Part shown: piece after piece, positions 1 to 7,547 of the stretch
Layout: each line of letters starts with the position of its first letter
Numbering within the stretch: position 1 is the first letter of the stretch
Assembly: GCA_963819685.1 (NCBI GenBank)
Contig: CAWFXI010000011.1
Location: 186,001-250,000, forward strand
Direction of reading: 5' to 3'
Length of the DNA stretch: 64,000 nt
From: CAIUGU01 sp963819685
Lineage (GTDB): Bacteria; Pseudomonadota; Gammaproteobacteria; Steroidobacterales; Steroidobacteraceae
Translations under genes and position numbers: made by a program
The notes under the pieces: model-generated
The model's input: only the letters and a program-made list of their open reading frames with translations
What the model was told of the DNA's origin: nothing
Databases searched by the model: none

Positions 1-57
1 GACAAAGCTGCCGGGTCGGGCGGTCCACGCGACGGGGCACAGGCTGTCGGTGATCAT
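1..57 (-). CDS. 5' end of an unidentified gene, cut by the window edge
   Basis: An ATG at 57-55 on the minus strand opens a frame of 19 codons with no stop before the window edge (MITDSLCPVAW...). It lies just downstream of orn on the same strand, so it could be the next gene of that transcript. Too little is visible to name a family, and an open frame of this length can arise by chance. Confidence 0.3.
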   Translation of the reverse strand, partial: MITDSLCPVAWTARPGSFV

Positions 58-69
58 GTTTTGAATATA

Positions 70-621
70 TCAAACCACACGCAGGAAATGCTGGCGGTAA
101 TGTTCGAGTTCGCGGATCGAATCACGAATATCATCGAGTGCAAGATGTGCAGAATTCTTCTGCACTCCTTCGAGTACCTGCGGGGCCCAGCGGCGGGCAA
201 GTTCCTTGACGGTGCTCACATCCAGGTTGCGGTAATGGAAGTACCGTTCCAGCGCCGGCATCTCTCGTGCCAGGAAGCGTCTGTCCTGACAGATGCTGTT
301 GCCGCACATCGGCGACACGCCCGCCCCGACCCACGCAGCCAGAAAATCCAGCGTCTGCCGCTCGGCAACCTCCACGCTGATCGTGCTGGTACGCACGCGT
401 TGCGCAAGACCCGACGATCCATGCTGGCGTCGATTCCAGTCATCCATGCCCTCCAGAACCGCCTCCGGACGATGAATTGCAAGCACCGGGCCTTCAGCGA
501 GAATGACGAGATTCCTGTCGGTGACGATCGTGGCGATTTCAATGATGAAATCCGTATCGGTCTTGAGGCCCGTCATCTCAAGATCGATCCATATCAGCCG
601 GTCCAGATCGCGGATACTCAT
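70..621 (-). CDS. orn: Oligoribonuclease
   Basis: A 183-residue protein of the DEDD 3'-5' exonuclease family. It degrades 2-5 nt RNAs, including pGpG, to mononucleotides in the cytoplasm. The first acidic motif is WIDLEMTGL at about residues 11-19. Later conserved pieces are MCGNSICQDRRFL (about 105-117), the YRNLDVSTVKEL segment and the C-terminal H-LALDDIRDS motif that carries the catalytic Asp. The ATG at 621 gives the family's usual length. A longer frame continues upstream to 1245, but it runs antisense to the divergent protease gene and is not credible. The gene diverges from the M48 protease at 727. Confidence 0.96.
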   Translation of the reverse strand: MSIRDLDRLIWIDLEMTGLKTDTDFIIEIATIVTDRNLVILAEGPVLAIHRPEAVLEGMDDWNRRQHGSSGLAQRVRTSTISVEVAERQTLDFLAAWVGAGVSPMCGNSICQDRRFLAREMPALERYFHYRNLDVSTVKELARRWAPQVLEGVQKNSAHLALDDIRDSIRELEHYRQHFLRVV

Positions 622-726
622 CGCCTCACCTTTGCCACGGCAACTGCCTCTGGATACGTAGAGTACCAGCACTTGCCATTCTCGTCGGCTCGCAAATCCG
701 CTTGGTCCTGCATGCCAGTTGCTAGA

Positions 727-2013
727 ATGCAGAATATGCAGACATTGACCGTTATCTTTGTAGCGCTGTTGATATGCGGCACCGTGCTGCGGCTGTGGCT
801 GCTCGGCAGGCAATACAGCACCGTCAGGCAAAACAGGGAAACGGTACCAGCGCCCTTCGCGGTGACGATCAGCCTGGAAGAGCACCGGCGGGCGGCGGAT
901 TTCACGATGGCTCATGCGCGCCTTGCCTGTATTGACATCGTCGTCGGAGCGCTCCTGCTGTTGGCGCTGACGATCGGCGGCGGCATTTCGGCGGTCGACC
1001 ACTTCTTGAACGGTGCTGGCTTGAGCGCCCTCTGGCATGGCGTTGCAGTGGTTGCTGCCGTGATGCTGCTGACGCTGCTTCTCGATCTGCCGTTCTCGCT
1101 GTGGCGGGTCTTCCGCATCGAAGCGAGGTTCGGCTTCAACCGCATGACAGTCCAGCTGTTCGTGACGGATCTGCTGAAGAGCCTGCTGGTTGGTGTGTTG
1201 CTTGGCGGCCCTCTGCTCATCGCTGTGCTGCTCCTGATGGAACATGCAGGCCAGTACTGGTGGCTGTTTGTATTCGGCGTATGGGTGCTATTCACGGTGC
1301 TGGTGACCTGGGCCTGGCCGACCTTCATTGCTCCACTGTTCAACCAGTTCGTACCGCTGTCGGACGACGAACTGCGCACCCGCGTCGAGGCACTGCTTGC
1401 ACGCTGCGGGTTCACCACCAGGGGCGTTTTCGTCATGGATGGCTCACGCCGCTCGACGCACGGCAACGCCTATTTCACCGGGCTCGGTCGCCACAAGCGC
1501 ATCGTCTTCATGGATACACTGATCGAGCGCCTGCAGTACGAGGAAATCGAAGCAGTCCTCGCCCATGAACTCGGGCACTTCAGCCTCCATCACGTGCGCA
1601 AGCGCCTGCTGCTGTCGCTGGTGACCGCTTTTGCCGGATTGGCGATCCTGGGTCAGCTTGCGGCATCGCCGGTGTTCTACCTTGCACTGGGCGTCGCAGA
1701 ACCTTCTTCCCACTCTGCCCTGCTGCTATTCACGCTCGCCGCGCCTGTAGTGACTTTCTACCTGACGCCTCTCGGCGCATGGTGGTCAAGGCGTCATGAA
1801 TTCGAGGCGGATCAATTCGCCAGCACGCAGGCGGCGCCAGCACATCTGGTGCACGCACTGGTAAAGCTTTACCGGGACAATGCAACGACGTTGACGCCCG
1901 ATCCGGTATACGCCGCGTTCTATTTCTCGCATCCGCCTGCGCTGACGCGAATCGAGCGGTTAGAGGCGCTTGGCCGGAAGCCGACAGCCCTACCCGTGAC
2001 TGGCGTTGCATGA
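727..2013 (+). CDS. M48 family (Ste24/CAAX-like) membrane metalloprotease
   Basis: About 428 residues from the ATG at 727; a second in-frame ATG at 736 is possible. The protein is strongly hydrophobic with several membrane segments, as in the Ste24/HtpX-type integral membrane zinc proteases. The zinc motif HELGH is at about residues 280-284 and the downstream third ligand is in EFEAD at about residue 358. The frame stays open upstream to 61, but that part is antisense to orn and is excluded. The stop overlaps the rsgA start (ATGA), so the two genes are probably co-transcribed. The substrate is not known; quality control of membrane proteins is inferred from the family. Confidence 0.92.
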   Translation: MQNMQTLTVIFVALLICGTVLRLWLLGRQYSTVRQNRETVPAPFAVTISLEEHRRAADFTMAHARLACIDIVVGALLLLALTIGGGISAVDHFLNGAGLSALWHGVAVVAAVMLLTLLLDLPFSLWRVFRIEARFGFNRMTVQLFVTDLLKSLLVGVLLGGPLLIAVLLLMEHAGQYWWLFVFGVWVLFTVLVTWAWPTFIAPLFNQFVPLSDDELRTRVEALLARCGFTTRGVFVMDGSRRSTHGNAYFTGLGRHKRIVFMDTLIERLQYEEIEAVLAHELGHFSLHHVRKRLLLSLVTAFAGLAILGQLAASPVFYLALGVAEPSSHSALLLFTLAAPVVTFYLTPLGAWWSRRHEFEADQFASTQAAPAHLVHALVKLYRDNATTLTPDPVYAAFYFSHPPALTRIERLEALGRKPTALPVTGVA

Positions 2014-2948
2014 ACCGCGCTCAGGACCCGGTGCCACAGTGGTTTCCTGCCAGGGTCGTGGAGTGTTACGGCCGACGGGCAATTGTTGAAACGGCTGTTG
2101 GTGATAGACACGCTGCCGTGCTGTTCGGCAAGCGCCTGCAGATCGTTTGCGGGGACGAGGTCCGGCTGGCGCGCGGCGCCGGCAGCGACGAATGGCAGAT
2201 CACCGGAGTCGAGTCCAGGCGGACAGTGATCGCGCGGACGGACAACCGGGGTCGAACCGAGCCGTTGGCCGCCAATGTGACGCTGGTGGCAGTCATGCTG
2301 GCTCCGGAACCGGAGCCGGATCTCTACATGATCGACCGATACCTGGCGGGTGCTGCCTATGCTGGAGTCAAAGGCGCCGTGCTGGTCAACAAGGCTGACC
2401 TGAGCGCCGCCAGCGCATTCTCGGACGCTATCGTTCAGGAGTATGCCAAGCGCGGGATTCCCCGTTGTCAGTCTGTCTGCACTCTCAGGCGATGGCCTGA
2501 ACCCGCTGCGAGACCTCTTCAGACATGAGGTCACGTTGCTCGTTGGCCAATCCGGCGTAGGAAAGTCTACCCTGTGCAACGCACTGGTCCCGGCGTCGAG
2601 CCGCCCGACGCGCGCGCTGTCGATGTCGACGGAGAAGGCACGCACACCACAGTCTCGGCAACCCTGCTGGCGTTACCTGGCGGTGGCGAACTCGTCGACT
2701 CACCGGGTGTCCGCGATTTTGCGCCTGCGCCCGTTGCAGAAGCGCTGATTCAGACGGGCTGGCCTGAAATCATGGCCGTGTCGGTACGGTGCCGTTTCAA
2801 CAATTGTCTGCACTTGCGGGAACCGGGGTGCGCCGTACAGGCGGCCGTCGAGGCTGGATCGATTTCCCGCAGGCGATTCGAGGGTTACAGGCGACTTGTC
2901 AACCTGCTGAAGCAACTTCAGCCGTCGCACGAACGCCCGCGGGCGTGA
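2010..2948 (+). pseudogene. rsgA: RsgA ribosome biogenesis GTPase, two compensating frameshifts
   Basis: This is the circularly permuted GTPase that checks maturation of the small ribosomal subunit. The N-terminal OB-fold and G4 motif (LVNKADLSA) are in frame from 2010. An extra C in the run 2460-2463 moves the central part, with Walker A GQSGVGKSTL, into another frame. A missing C at 2589-2591 brings the end back: LVDSPGVRDF (G3) and the zinc knuckle in RFNNCLHLREPGC. Read literally the first frame stops at 2526-2528 after 172 residues. Repairing both runs gives 312 residues, a normal family length. Both lesions are in C runs, which favours sequencing error over decay. Confidence 0.9.
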
Positions 2949-3060
2949 GGGACGTGAGAACAGACGAGACGAAAGCTAGGAAATCAACAGCGCTGTCAAG
3001 GACTGTCCGACGTTACCTCCACCTCATCTACGTCTCTACGTCCTAACGTCCTTGACCTCC
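2946..3060. repeat. Octamer-phased imperfect inverted repeat between rsgA and recR
   Basis: The convergent rsgA and recR genes are separated by an imperfect hairpin. The left arm begins at the rsgA stop (GACGTGAG...GACGAGACG) and the right arm has ACGT units at an 8-base spacing on the minus strand (GACGTTAG GACGTAGA GACGTAGA). The recR stop codon TAG lies inside the right arm. It may act as a bidirectional terminator. The same kind of short-period repeat appears near 4.0, 34.85 and 45.0 kb. Confidence 0.6.
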
Positions 3061-3647
3061 AATCTTCCCGCTAGCGCATGTGCCAGCGTTCCACCATCCA
3101 CGTATTCGAGTTCGCCACCCACGGGCACACCATGCGCGATCCGGCTTGCCCGGATGTGATTGCGGGCCGCAATCTCCGCGACGAAATGGGCAGTGGCATC
3201 CCCTTCCACCGTTGGATTGGTGGCCAGAATCACTTCCCTGATTTCCTGCTCGCGCAGCAGCCCTTCAAGGTGCGCAAGTCCGAGCTCGTCGGGCCCGATG
3301 CCATCGAGCGGGGACAGATGTCCCATCAGGACAAAGTATCGGCCGCGATAGCTGCCTGATTGCTCGACAGCTGCCACGTCCGCAGGAGACTCGACGACGC
3401 ACAGCAAAGACCCGTCTCGCGACGGAGCCTCACACACTGGACAGAGCTCGCGCTCGGCGAACATGCGACAGCGCCTGCAGCTGCCAACACCTTTGACTGC
3501 CGCCGAGAGCGCATCGGCCAACGCCGAAGCTCCTCCCCGATTGTGCTCGAGGAGGTGAAAGGCCATCCGCTGGGCGGATTTGGGTCCGACGCCCGGCAAG
3601 CAACGAAGTGCATCGATCAACTGCAGCAGGGAGGGCGGATACAGCAT
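3036..3647 (-). CDS. recR: Recombination protein RecR
   Basis: A 203-residue protein that works with RecF and RecO to load RecA onto gapped DNA. The helix-hairpin-helix segment LPGVGPKSAQRMAFHLL is at about residues 18-34. The zinc finger is CRRCRMFAERELCPVC at about 57-72, followed by the Toprim core (LCVVESPADVAAVE... and ILATNPTVEGDATA). It ends the ffs-dnaX-ebfC-recR cluster on the minus strand, 15 bases after ebfC. The order is the standard one in Gammaproteobacteria. Confidence 0.97.
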   Translation of the reverse strand: MLYPPSLLQLIDALRCLPGVGPKSAQRMAFHLLEHNRGGASALADALSAAVKGVGSCRRCRMFAERELCPVCEAPSRDGSLLCVVESPADVAAVEQSGSYRGRYFVLMGHLSPLDGIGPDELGLAHLEGLLREQEIREVILATNPTVEGDATAHFVAEIAARNHIRASRIAHGVPVGGELEYVDGGTLAHALAGRLEVKDVRT

Positions 3648-3662
3648 TGCGGAGTCAGCGAA

Positions 3663-3992
3663 TCAGGAACCGAACGGCATCTTGAAGCCAGGCGGCAGAT
3701 TCATTCCTGCCATCAAACCGCCCATCTTCTCCTGCGTCGCCCGCTCGACTTTTCGCACAGCGTCATTGATGGCAGCCGCGATGAGATCCTCGAGCATGTC
3801 CTTGTCGTCGCCGAGCAGACTCGGGTCGATGATGACCCGACTGACTTCATGCTTGCCATTCATCGTCACCTTGACCATGCCACCACCGGACTCGCCACCC
3901 ACTTCCAGTGTGGCGATCTCCGCCTGGGCGCGTTGCATGTTGGCCTGCATTGCCTGCGCCTGCTTCATCAGGTTGCCGATTCCACCTTTCAT
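3663..3992 (-). CDS. ebfC: YbaB/EbfC family nucleoid-associated protein
   Basis: A 109-residue DNA-binding protein that forms a dimer with two arms. The N-terminal helix is rich in Q, M and A (MKQAQAMQANMQRAQAEI), followed by the conserved core VKVTMNGKHEVSRVIIDPSLL and a C-terminal helix. It sits between dnaX and recR, its usual place. It has a good start with no competing upstream ATG. Confidence 0.95.
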   Translation of the reverse strand: MKGGIGNLMKQAQAMQANMQRAQAEIATLEVGGESGGGMVKVTMNGKHEVSRVIIDPSLLGDDKDMLEDLIAAAINDAVRKVERATQEKMGGLMAGMNLPPGFKMPFGS

Positions 3993-4010
3993 AGTTGCTC
4001 CCGAATTTGC

Positions 4011-4102
4011 GTGAAATGTGAGAAGTGAACCGTGATGCGCCGGACTACGCGAGTTCCAGCATCTGGCGTTTCACGGTTCACGGTTCACACTTTACGATTC
4101 AT
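4011..4102. repeat. Heptamer-phased inverted repeat between ebfC and dnaX
   Basis: The left arm (4010-4040) contains 7-base units ending in GTGAA (GCGTGAA, AAGTGAA, CCGTGAT). The right arm (4063-4102), read on the minus strand, contains GTGTGAA CCGTGAA CCGTGAA followed by ACGCCAGA. The dnaX stop TAA at 4094-4092 lies inside the array. The right arm shares the 13-base string GTGAAACGCCAGA with the array at 45 kb. The structure could fold into a long imperfect hairpin in the dnaX-ebfC transcript. Confidence 0.7.
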
Positions 4103-5690
4103 GTTCCAACGGCTTTACGGATTCCGGTTGTACGACCGCGCCAAACATGTCCTGCATCGCCCGGACATTGGGATCGGCATCGATCGCCAGACGGGCGGTA
4201 TGCTGACGGTCGTCTGCAGCGGCCTGTTTGCGTTTTGCGGGCGTATCAGACAGACCATGGCCAATCTCGAATTCGATCTTCACCGGCTCTCCGTAATAGG
4301 TGGAGAGAGCCTGCGCCAGTTTTTCCTCAAGCGCGGGACGCCGGAAGGGCTCGCCATCCGCATCGAGCTTCAACCGGACGCGATTGCCTTGTCTGCCCAG
4401 CAGTGTGCAATGAGCGGCCAACTGGCTCGCCATCCCCTGCAAATTGAGCTGACCGGCAATGATCGCCCAGTCGGTATCGGCAGGAAGCGGCTGGGCTGTG
4501 ACAGACGCAGTCTTGTGGGTTGCCGCGGGCACTGCACTGCCAATCACACCATCCGGCCGCGGCTTCGGCACCACTGCTGGAGTGCGCTGCTCCCCGACAG
4601 CCGCACCATCCCGATAAAAAGCCAGCATGCGCAGCAGCGTCATTTCAAAACCCGCCCGCGGATCTGGCGCGAGTTCGAGATCGCGCCGACCGAGCAGCGC
4701 AATCTGGTAGTAAAGCTGCGTGTCCTCGGGGCTCAGGAGGCCTGAGAGTTGCTGCAGCACTTCCATGTCCTGCTCCTCGCCCGCATCCCAGTCGGCAACC
4801 GCCTGGACAATGGCAATCCGTTGCAGAAGTGCCGCCAGCTCGCTCAACGCTTCACGGTAGTCAGGCACGTGCTCATCCATGGCGCGAACGACTTCGAGCA
4901 TTCGCCTGCCATCCCTGGCGGCCAGCGCTTCGAGAACCGCAACGATCTGTGAGTGGTCCACAGTGCCCAGCATGGCGCGGGTATCTGCGGTACTGACGCG
5001 CGCGCCGCCAAAGGCAATGACCTGGTCCAGCAGGCTGAGCGCATCACGCATACTGCCTTCCGCCGCCTTGGCGACCAGTCGCAACGCTTCCGGCTCCGCT
5101 TCGATCTTCTCCGCCTGCATGATCTCGGCCAGCCGTTTGCCGATGAGCCCGGGGGACAACCGCTTCAGGTTGAACTGCAGACAGCGGGACAGGACGGTGA
5201 CGGGCAGTTTCTGCGGATCCGTCGTGGCCAGCAGGAACTTGACGTGGGGCGGCGGCTCCTCGAGCGTCTTCAGCAAGGCATTGAACGAATGCGTCGACAG
5301 CATGTGCACTTCGTCGACGAGATACACCTTGTAGCGACCTCGCGCCGGCAGATACTGCACGTTGTCGAGAAGTTCACGCGTGTCATCCACCTTCGTCCGG
5401 GACGCCGCATCGACCTCGATCAGGTCTACAAACCTGCCCTCGTCGATTTCGCGACAGGCGCTGCACTGTCCGCAGGGCCTGGAGCTGATTCCCGTCTCGC
5501 AGTTGAGTGATTTCGCCAGGATCCGGGCGATGGTCGTCTTGCCCACACCGCGCGTGCCGGTAAACAGAAATGCATGATGCACACGGCCGGACTCGAGCGC
5601 GTTGACCAGCGCGCGAAGCACATGCTCCTGCCCGACCAGTTCACTGAACAGCCGCGGCCGCCATTTACGGGCGAGAACGAGATAGCTCAT
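4092..5690 (-). CDS. dnaX: DNA polymerase III subunit tau/gamma
   Basis: The clamp-loader ATPase, 532 residues from the ATG at 5690 (MSYLVLARKWRPRLFSEL, the classic DnaX start). Walker A is GTRGVGKTT at about residues 45-53. The zinc-binding cysteines are in the C-GQCSAC-E stretch, Walker B is in VYLVDEVHML and the sensor region follows. A C-terminal domain V-like part follows a proline-rich linker. The frame stays open to 5873, but that extension overlaps the SRP RNA and is rejected. I found no clear A-rich slippery site for programmed frameshifting. The stop codon is inside a heptamer repeat. Confidence 0.96.
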   Translation of the reverse strand: MSYLVLARKWRPRLFSELVGQEHVLRALVNALESGRVHHAFLFTGTRGVGKTTIARILAKSLNCETGISSRPCGQCSACREIDEGRFVDLIEVDAASRTKVDDTRELLDNVQYLPARGRYKVYLVDEVHMLSTHSFNALLKTLEEPPPHVKFLLATTDPQKLPVTVLSRCLQFNLKRLSPGLIGKRLAEIMQAEKIEAEPEALRLVAKAAEGSMRDALSLLDQVIAFGGARVSTADTRAMLGTVDHSQIVAVLEALAARDGRRMLEVVRAMDEHVPDYREALSELAALLQRIAIVQAVADWDAGEEQDMEVLQQLSGLLSPEDTQLYYQIALLGRRDLELAPDPRAGFEMTLLRMLAFYRDGAAVGEQRTPAVVPKPRPDGVIGSAVPAATHKTASVTAQPLPADTDWAIIAGQLNLQGMASQLAAHCTLLGRQGNRVRLKLDADGEPFRRPALEEKLAQALSTYYGEPVKIEFEIGHGLSDTPAKRKQAAADDRQHTARLAIDADPNVRAMQDMFGAVVQPESVKPLEHES

Positions 5691-5747
5691 AGAGTCGTAA
5701 CTGTACCAGTGCAGGAAGGCACGTGCCCTCCGGCCTGTTCGAAGGGA

Positions 5748-5859
5748 GGCGGCCCGCACCGGCACCCCTCCGGCGCCCGATATCACCGTTACCGTTGCTC
5801 CCTTCCGGGCCTGGCGGGGTTCACGGCTGATCGTCGCGGAGGAACCGGCACGAGCCACC
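5748..5859 (-). ncRNA. ffs: Signal recognition particle RNA (4.5S, small type)
   Basis: On the minus strand the domain IV hallmark GCCAGGCCCGGAAGGGAGCA is present; it forms the asymmetric loop and GGAA tetraloop bound by Ffh. The ends pair perfectly: GGTGGCTCG at 5859-5851 with CGGGCCGCC at 5756-5748, followed by inner pairing of CCTCC with GGAGG. The length of 112 nt matches the about 114 nt enteric 4.5S RNA. It lies directly upstream of dnaX, a common location. Confidence 0.93.
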
Positions 5860-5929
5860 ATAAAGCTGCTCATTGCCGAGGGCGGCGGACTATACCAGCT
5901 CGCGCCACAAACGCTAAAGTCAGGTGCGG

Positions 5930-6403
5930 TCAGCCCCTGCCCCTGTATGGCGGTACGCCCTGCTCCGGTATCCAGACTCCGGCAGGGGGCCTGCCTGTCT
6001 GCCAGAAGACATCAATCGGGATCCCTCCACGGGGATACCAATACCCGCCGATGCGCAACCACCGTGGTTTCAGCAGCCTCACGAGACGATCGGCAATCGC
6101 GACCGTGCAGTCTTCGTGAAAAGCGCCGTGATTGCGGAATGAATTCAAGTAAAGCTTCAGCGACTTGCTTTCGACCAGCCAGCGGCCCGGCACATAGTCG
6201 ATCACCAGTTGTGCAAAATCCGGTTGTCCGGTAATCGGACAAAGCGAAGTGAACTCGGGAGCCGTAAACCGCGCCAGATACCGTTTATCGGGGTGCGGAT
6301 TCGGGACCCTTTCCAGAACCGCCGCCTCGGGCGACGTGGGCAGGGCCGTTGCGCGACCGAGCTGTGTGAGGCTGATCGATCCGGATTTCTTGCGGGTAGC
6401 CAT
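5930..6403 (-). CDS. queF: NADPH-dependent 7-cyano-7-deazaguanine (preQ0) reductase, short form
   Basis: A 157-residue protein that reduces the preQ0 nitrile to preQ1 in queuosine synthesis. The catalytic Cys is in SLCPITGQPDF at about residue 54. The family signature is VESKSLKLYLNSFRNHG at about residues 77-93, and the nearby FHEDC is also conserved. The length matches the unimodular QueF type rather than the longer E. coli enzyme. The gene is on the minus strand and diverges from the lipoprotein gene at 6451. Confidence 0.95.
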   Translation of the reverse strand: MATRKKSGSISLTQLGRATALPTSPEAAVLERVPNPHPDKRYLARFTAPEFTSLCPITGQPDFAQLVIDYVPGRWLVESKSLKLYLNSFRNHGAFHEDCTVAIADRLVRLLKPRWLRIGGYWYPRGGIPIDVFWQTGRPPAGVWIPEQGVPPYRGRG

Positions 6404-6450
6404 GGTGGAATTGTATATGCTAGCCGTTCATCCGGCGTGAGGAGTATCCA

Positions 6451-7134
6451 GTGCACACCAGCGATTTTTTGCCACTCGGGACCGGGAAGGGACTGGTGCT
6501 GGTGCTACTCGGCGCCGCCTGGCTCTGCGGGTGCACGAGTCAGGTTTCAGTAAAAAGCGCGTGGCAGGACAAGGCGCCCCGCGACCAGACATTCAAGAAG
6601 GTGCTGATCGTCGGCGTCAGCCCGGACATCAACCAGCGGTGCACGTTCGAGAGTTTCCTGGCATCGCAGATGAGGAGCGAGTCCACGACGGCGATCGCAA
6701 GCTGCGACGCGGTGGCTCAGAAGGACCCGCTGACCCGCGAAAGCATCGATCAGGCAATCGTGTCTCAACAGGCCGATGCGGTGCTGGCAACCATTCTGGT
6801 TTCCAAATCGTTCGACGTGAAGGAAGGTGGCGACCGGGACACCCGCGGCAGCGCGCAGTACAAGGCTACGGACTTCGGCTTTGCGAGCGGCTATTACGGC
6901 AACTATGGCACCTACGGCATTCCGGTCGTTTACGGTGAGTTCCAGACGTCGCCACCAATCACGACGCTCGAGTCGGAAGCCCACATTACGTCGACACTGT
7001 ACGAAACCCGCGGTGCGACGCTCGTATATACACTGGACACGACAGCACAGAAGCTCGAATCGCGCGGCTCCAGCATCCTCGCGATCACGGCACCGATCGC
7101 GGACAGGTTGCGGAGGGAGAAGCTGATTCGGTGA
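6451..7134 (+). CDS. DUF4136-like lipoprotein, function unknown
   Basis: A 227-residue protein starting at GTG 6451 with an AGGAG ribosome site at 6440-6444. The hydrophobic signal ends in a lipobox LCGC with the lipidated Cys at residue 28. The mature part (VKSAWQDKAPRDQTFKKVLIVGVSPD...) has the pattern of small DUF4136-like envelope lipoproteins. A Gly/Tyr-rich loop (FGFASGYYGNYGTYG) lies in the middle. I cannot assign a function; the family name is a moderate-confidence guess. Confidence 0.75.
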   Translation: MHTSDFLPLGTGKGLVLVLLGAAWLCGCTSQVSVKSAWQDKAPRDQTFKKVLIVGVSPDINQRCTFESFLASQMRSESTTAIASCDAVAQKDPLTRESIDQAIVSQQADAVLATILVSKSFDVKEGGDRDTRGSAQYKATDFGFASGYYGNYGTYGIPVVYGEFQTSPPITTLESEAHITSTLYETRGATLVYTLDTTAQKLESRGSSILAITAPIADRLRREKLIR

Positions 7135-7277
7135 GAGAGCGCGGAGATTGCCGGCCATCTGGATAGGTATGGTGCGGTAGCGGATCTCGGTATATACGTC
7201 GCTGGCGGCGTGGAAGGAGGGTGGGATTGTGGCTCGCCTTCCATGGCCGCCACGCGTTCGCGCCAGCTAGCGCTGTC

Positions 7278-7340
7278 CAAAATTGCTCCATGCAATTTTG
7301 TCGAACCCACTAGCGTCGTGGGTTCTCGTCCCACCCAGCC
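7278..7340. other. Tandem perfect hairpins beside the tRNA-Ser terminator
   Basis: Two adjacent perfect inverted repeats are visible: CAAAATTGC (7278-7286) with GCAATTTTG (7292-7300), loop 5; and GAACCCAC (7303-7310) with GTGGGTTC (7318-7325), loop 7. An overlapping GTGGG-TTCTCGT-CCCAC (7318-7334) looks like a tRNA T-arm. No gene is evident in 7135-7342. It could be the relic of a tRNA-like or mobile element, or a structured RNA; I cannot tell which. Confidence 0.5.
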
Positions 7341-7342
7341 AA

Positions 7343-7380
7343 ATAAAAAGGCCCGGGCAAAAGCCCCGGGCCTTTTTATT
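7343..7380 (-). terminator. Rho-independent terminator of tRNA-Ser
   Basis: A GC-rich stem (GGCCCGGGC with GCCCCGGGCC, small A-rich loop) is flanked by AAAAA and TTTTT runs, so it can work in both directions. It touches the 3' end of tRNA-Ser on the minus strand. Confidence 0.9.
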
Positions 7381-7472
7381 TGGCGGAGAGGGTGGGATTC
7401 GAACCCACGAACACCCGTGAAGATGTTACTGAAATTCCAGTCCAGCGCCTTCGGCCGCTCGGCCACCTCTCC
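7381..7472 (-). tRNA. tRNA-Ser (anticodon GGA)
   Basis: A 92-nt class II tRNA including an encoded CCA. The acceptor stem GGAGAGG (7472-7466) pairs with CCTCTCC, followed by discriminator G and CCA. The anticodon loop CTGGAAT is held by CTGGA/TTCAG and gives GGA, which reads UCC/UCU. The long variable arm and the T-arm GTGGGTTCGAATCCCAC are typical of serine tRNAs. A weak sigma70-like promoter (TTGCCT, 17 bases, TAACCT) is visible upstream on the minus strand. Confidence 0.96.
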
Positions 7473-7547
7473 GAATCCGTTGCGTGCAGGTCGGGTACCC
7501 AACAGGCGCGCGCAGGTTACACGGCCCATCAAGGTCAGGCAAACCGA

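Noticed and set aside
61..726. Long N-terminal extension of the M48 protease
   Set aside because: It is antisense to the well-supported orn gene, has no membrane-protease features and the family starts near 727.
4092..5690. Programmed ribosomal frameshift in dnaX
   Set aside because: No A-AAA-AAG type slippery run was found near the expected site in the GC-rich sequence.
5691..5873. N-terminal extension of DnaX
   Set aside because: It overlaps the SRP RNA gene, and MSYLVLARKWRP at 5690 is the standard DnaX start.
7303..7340. A second complete tRNA or tmRNA end
   Set aside because: Only a T-arm-like hairpin is present; no acceptor partner, anticodon arm or tag reading frame was found.
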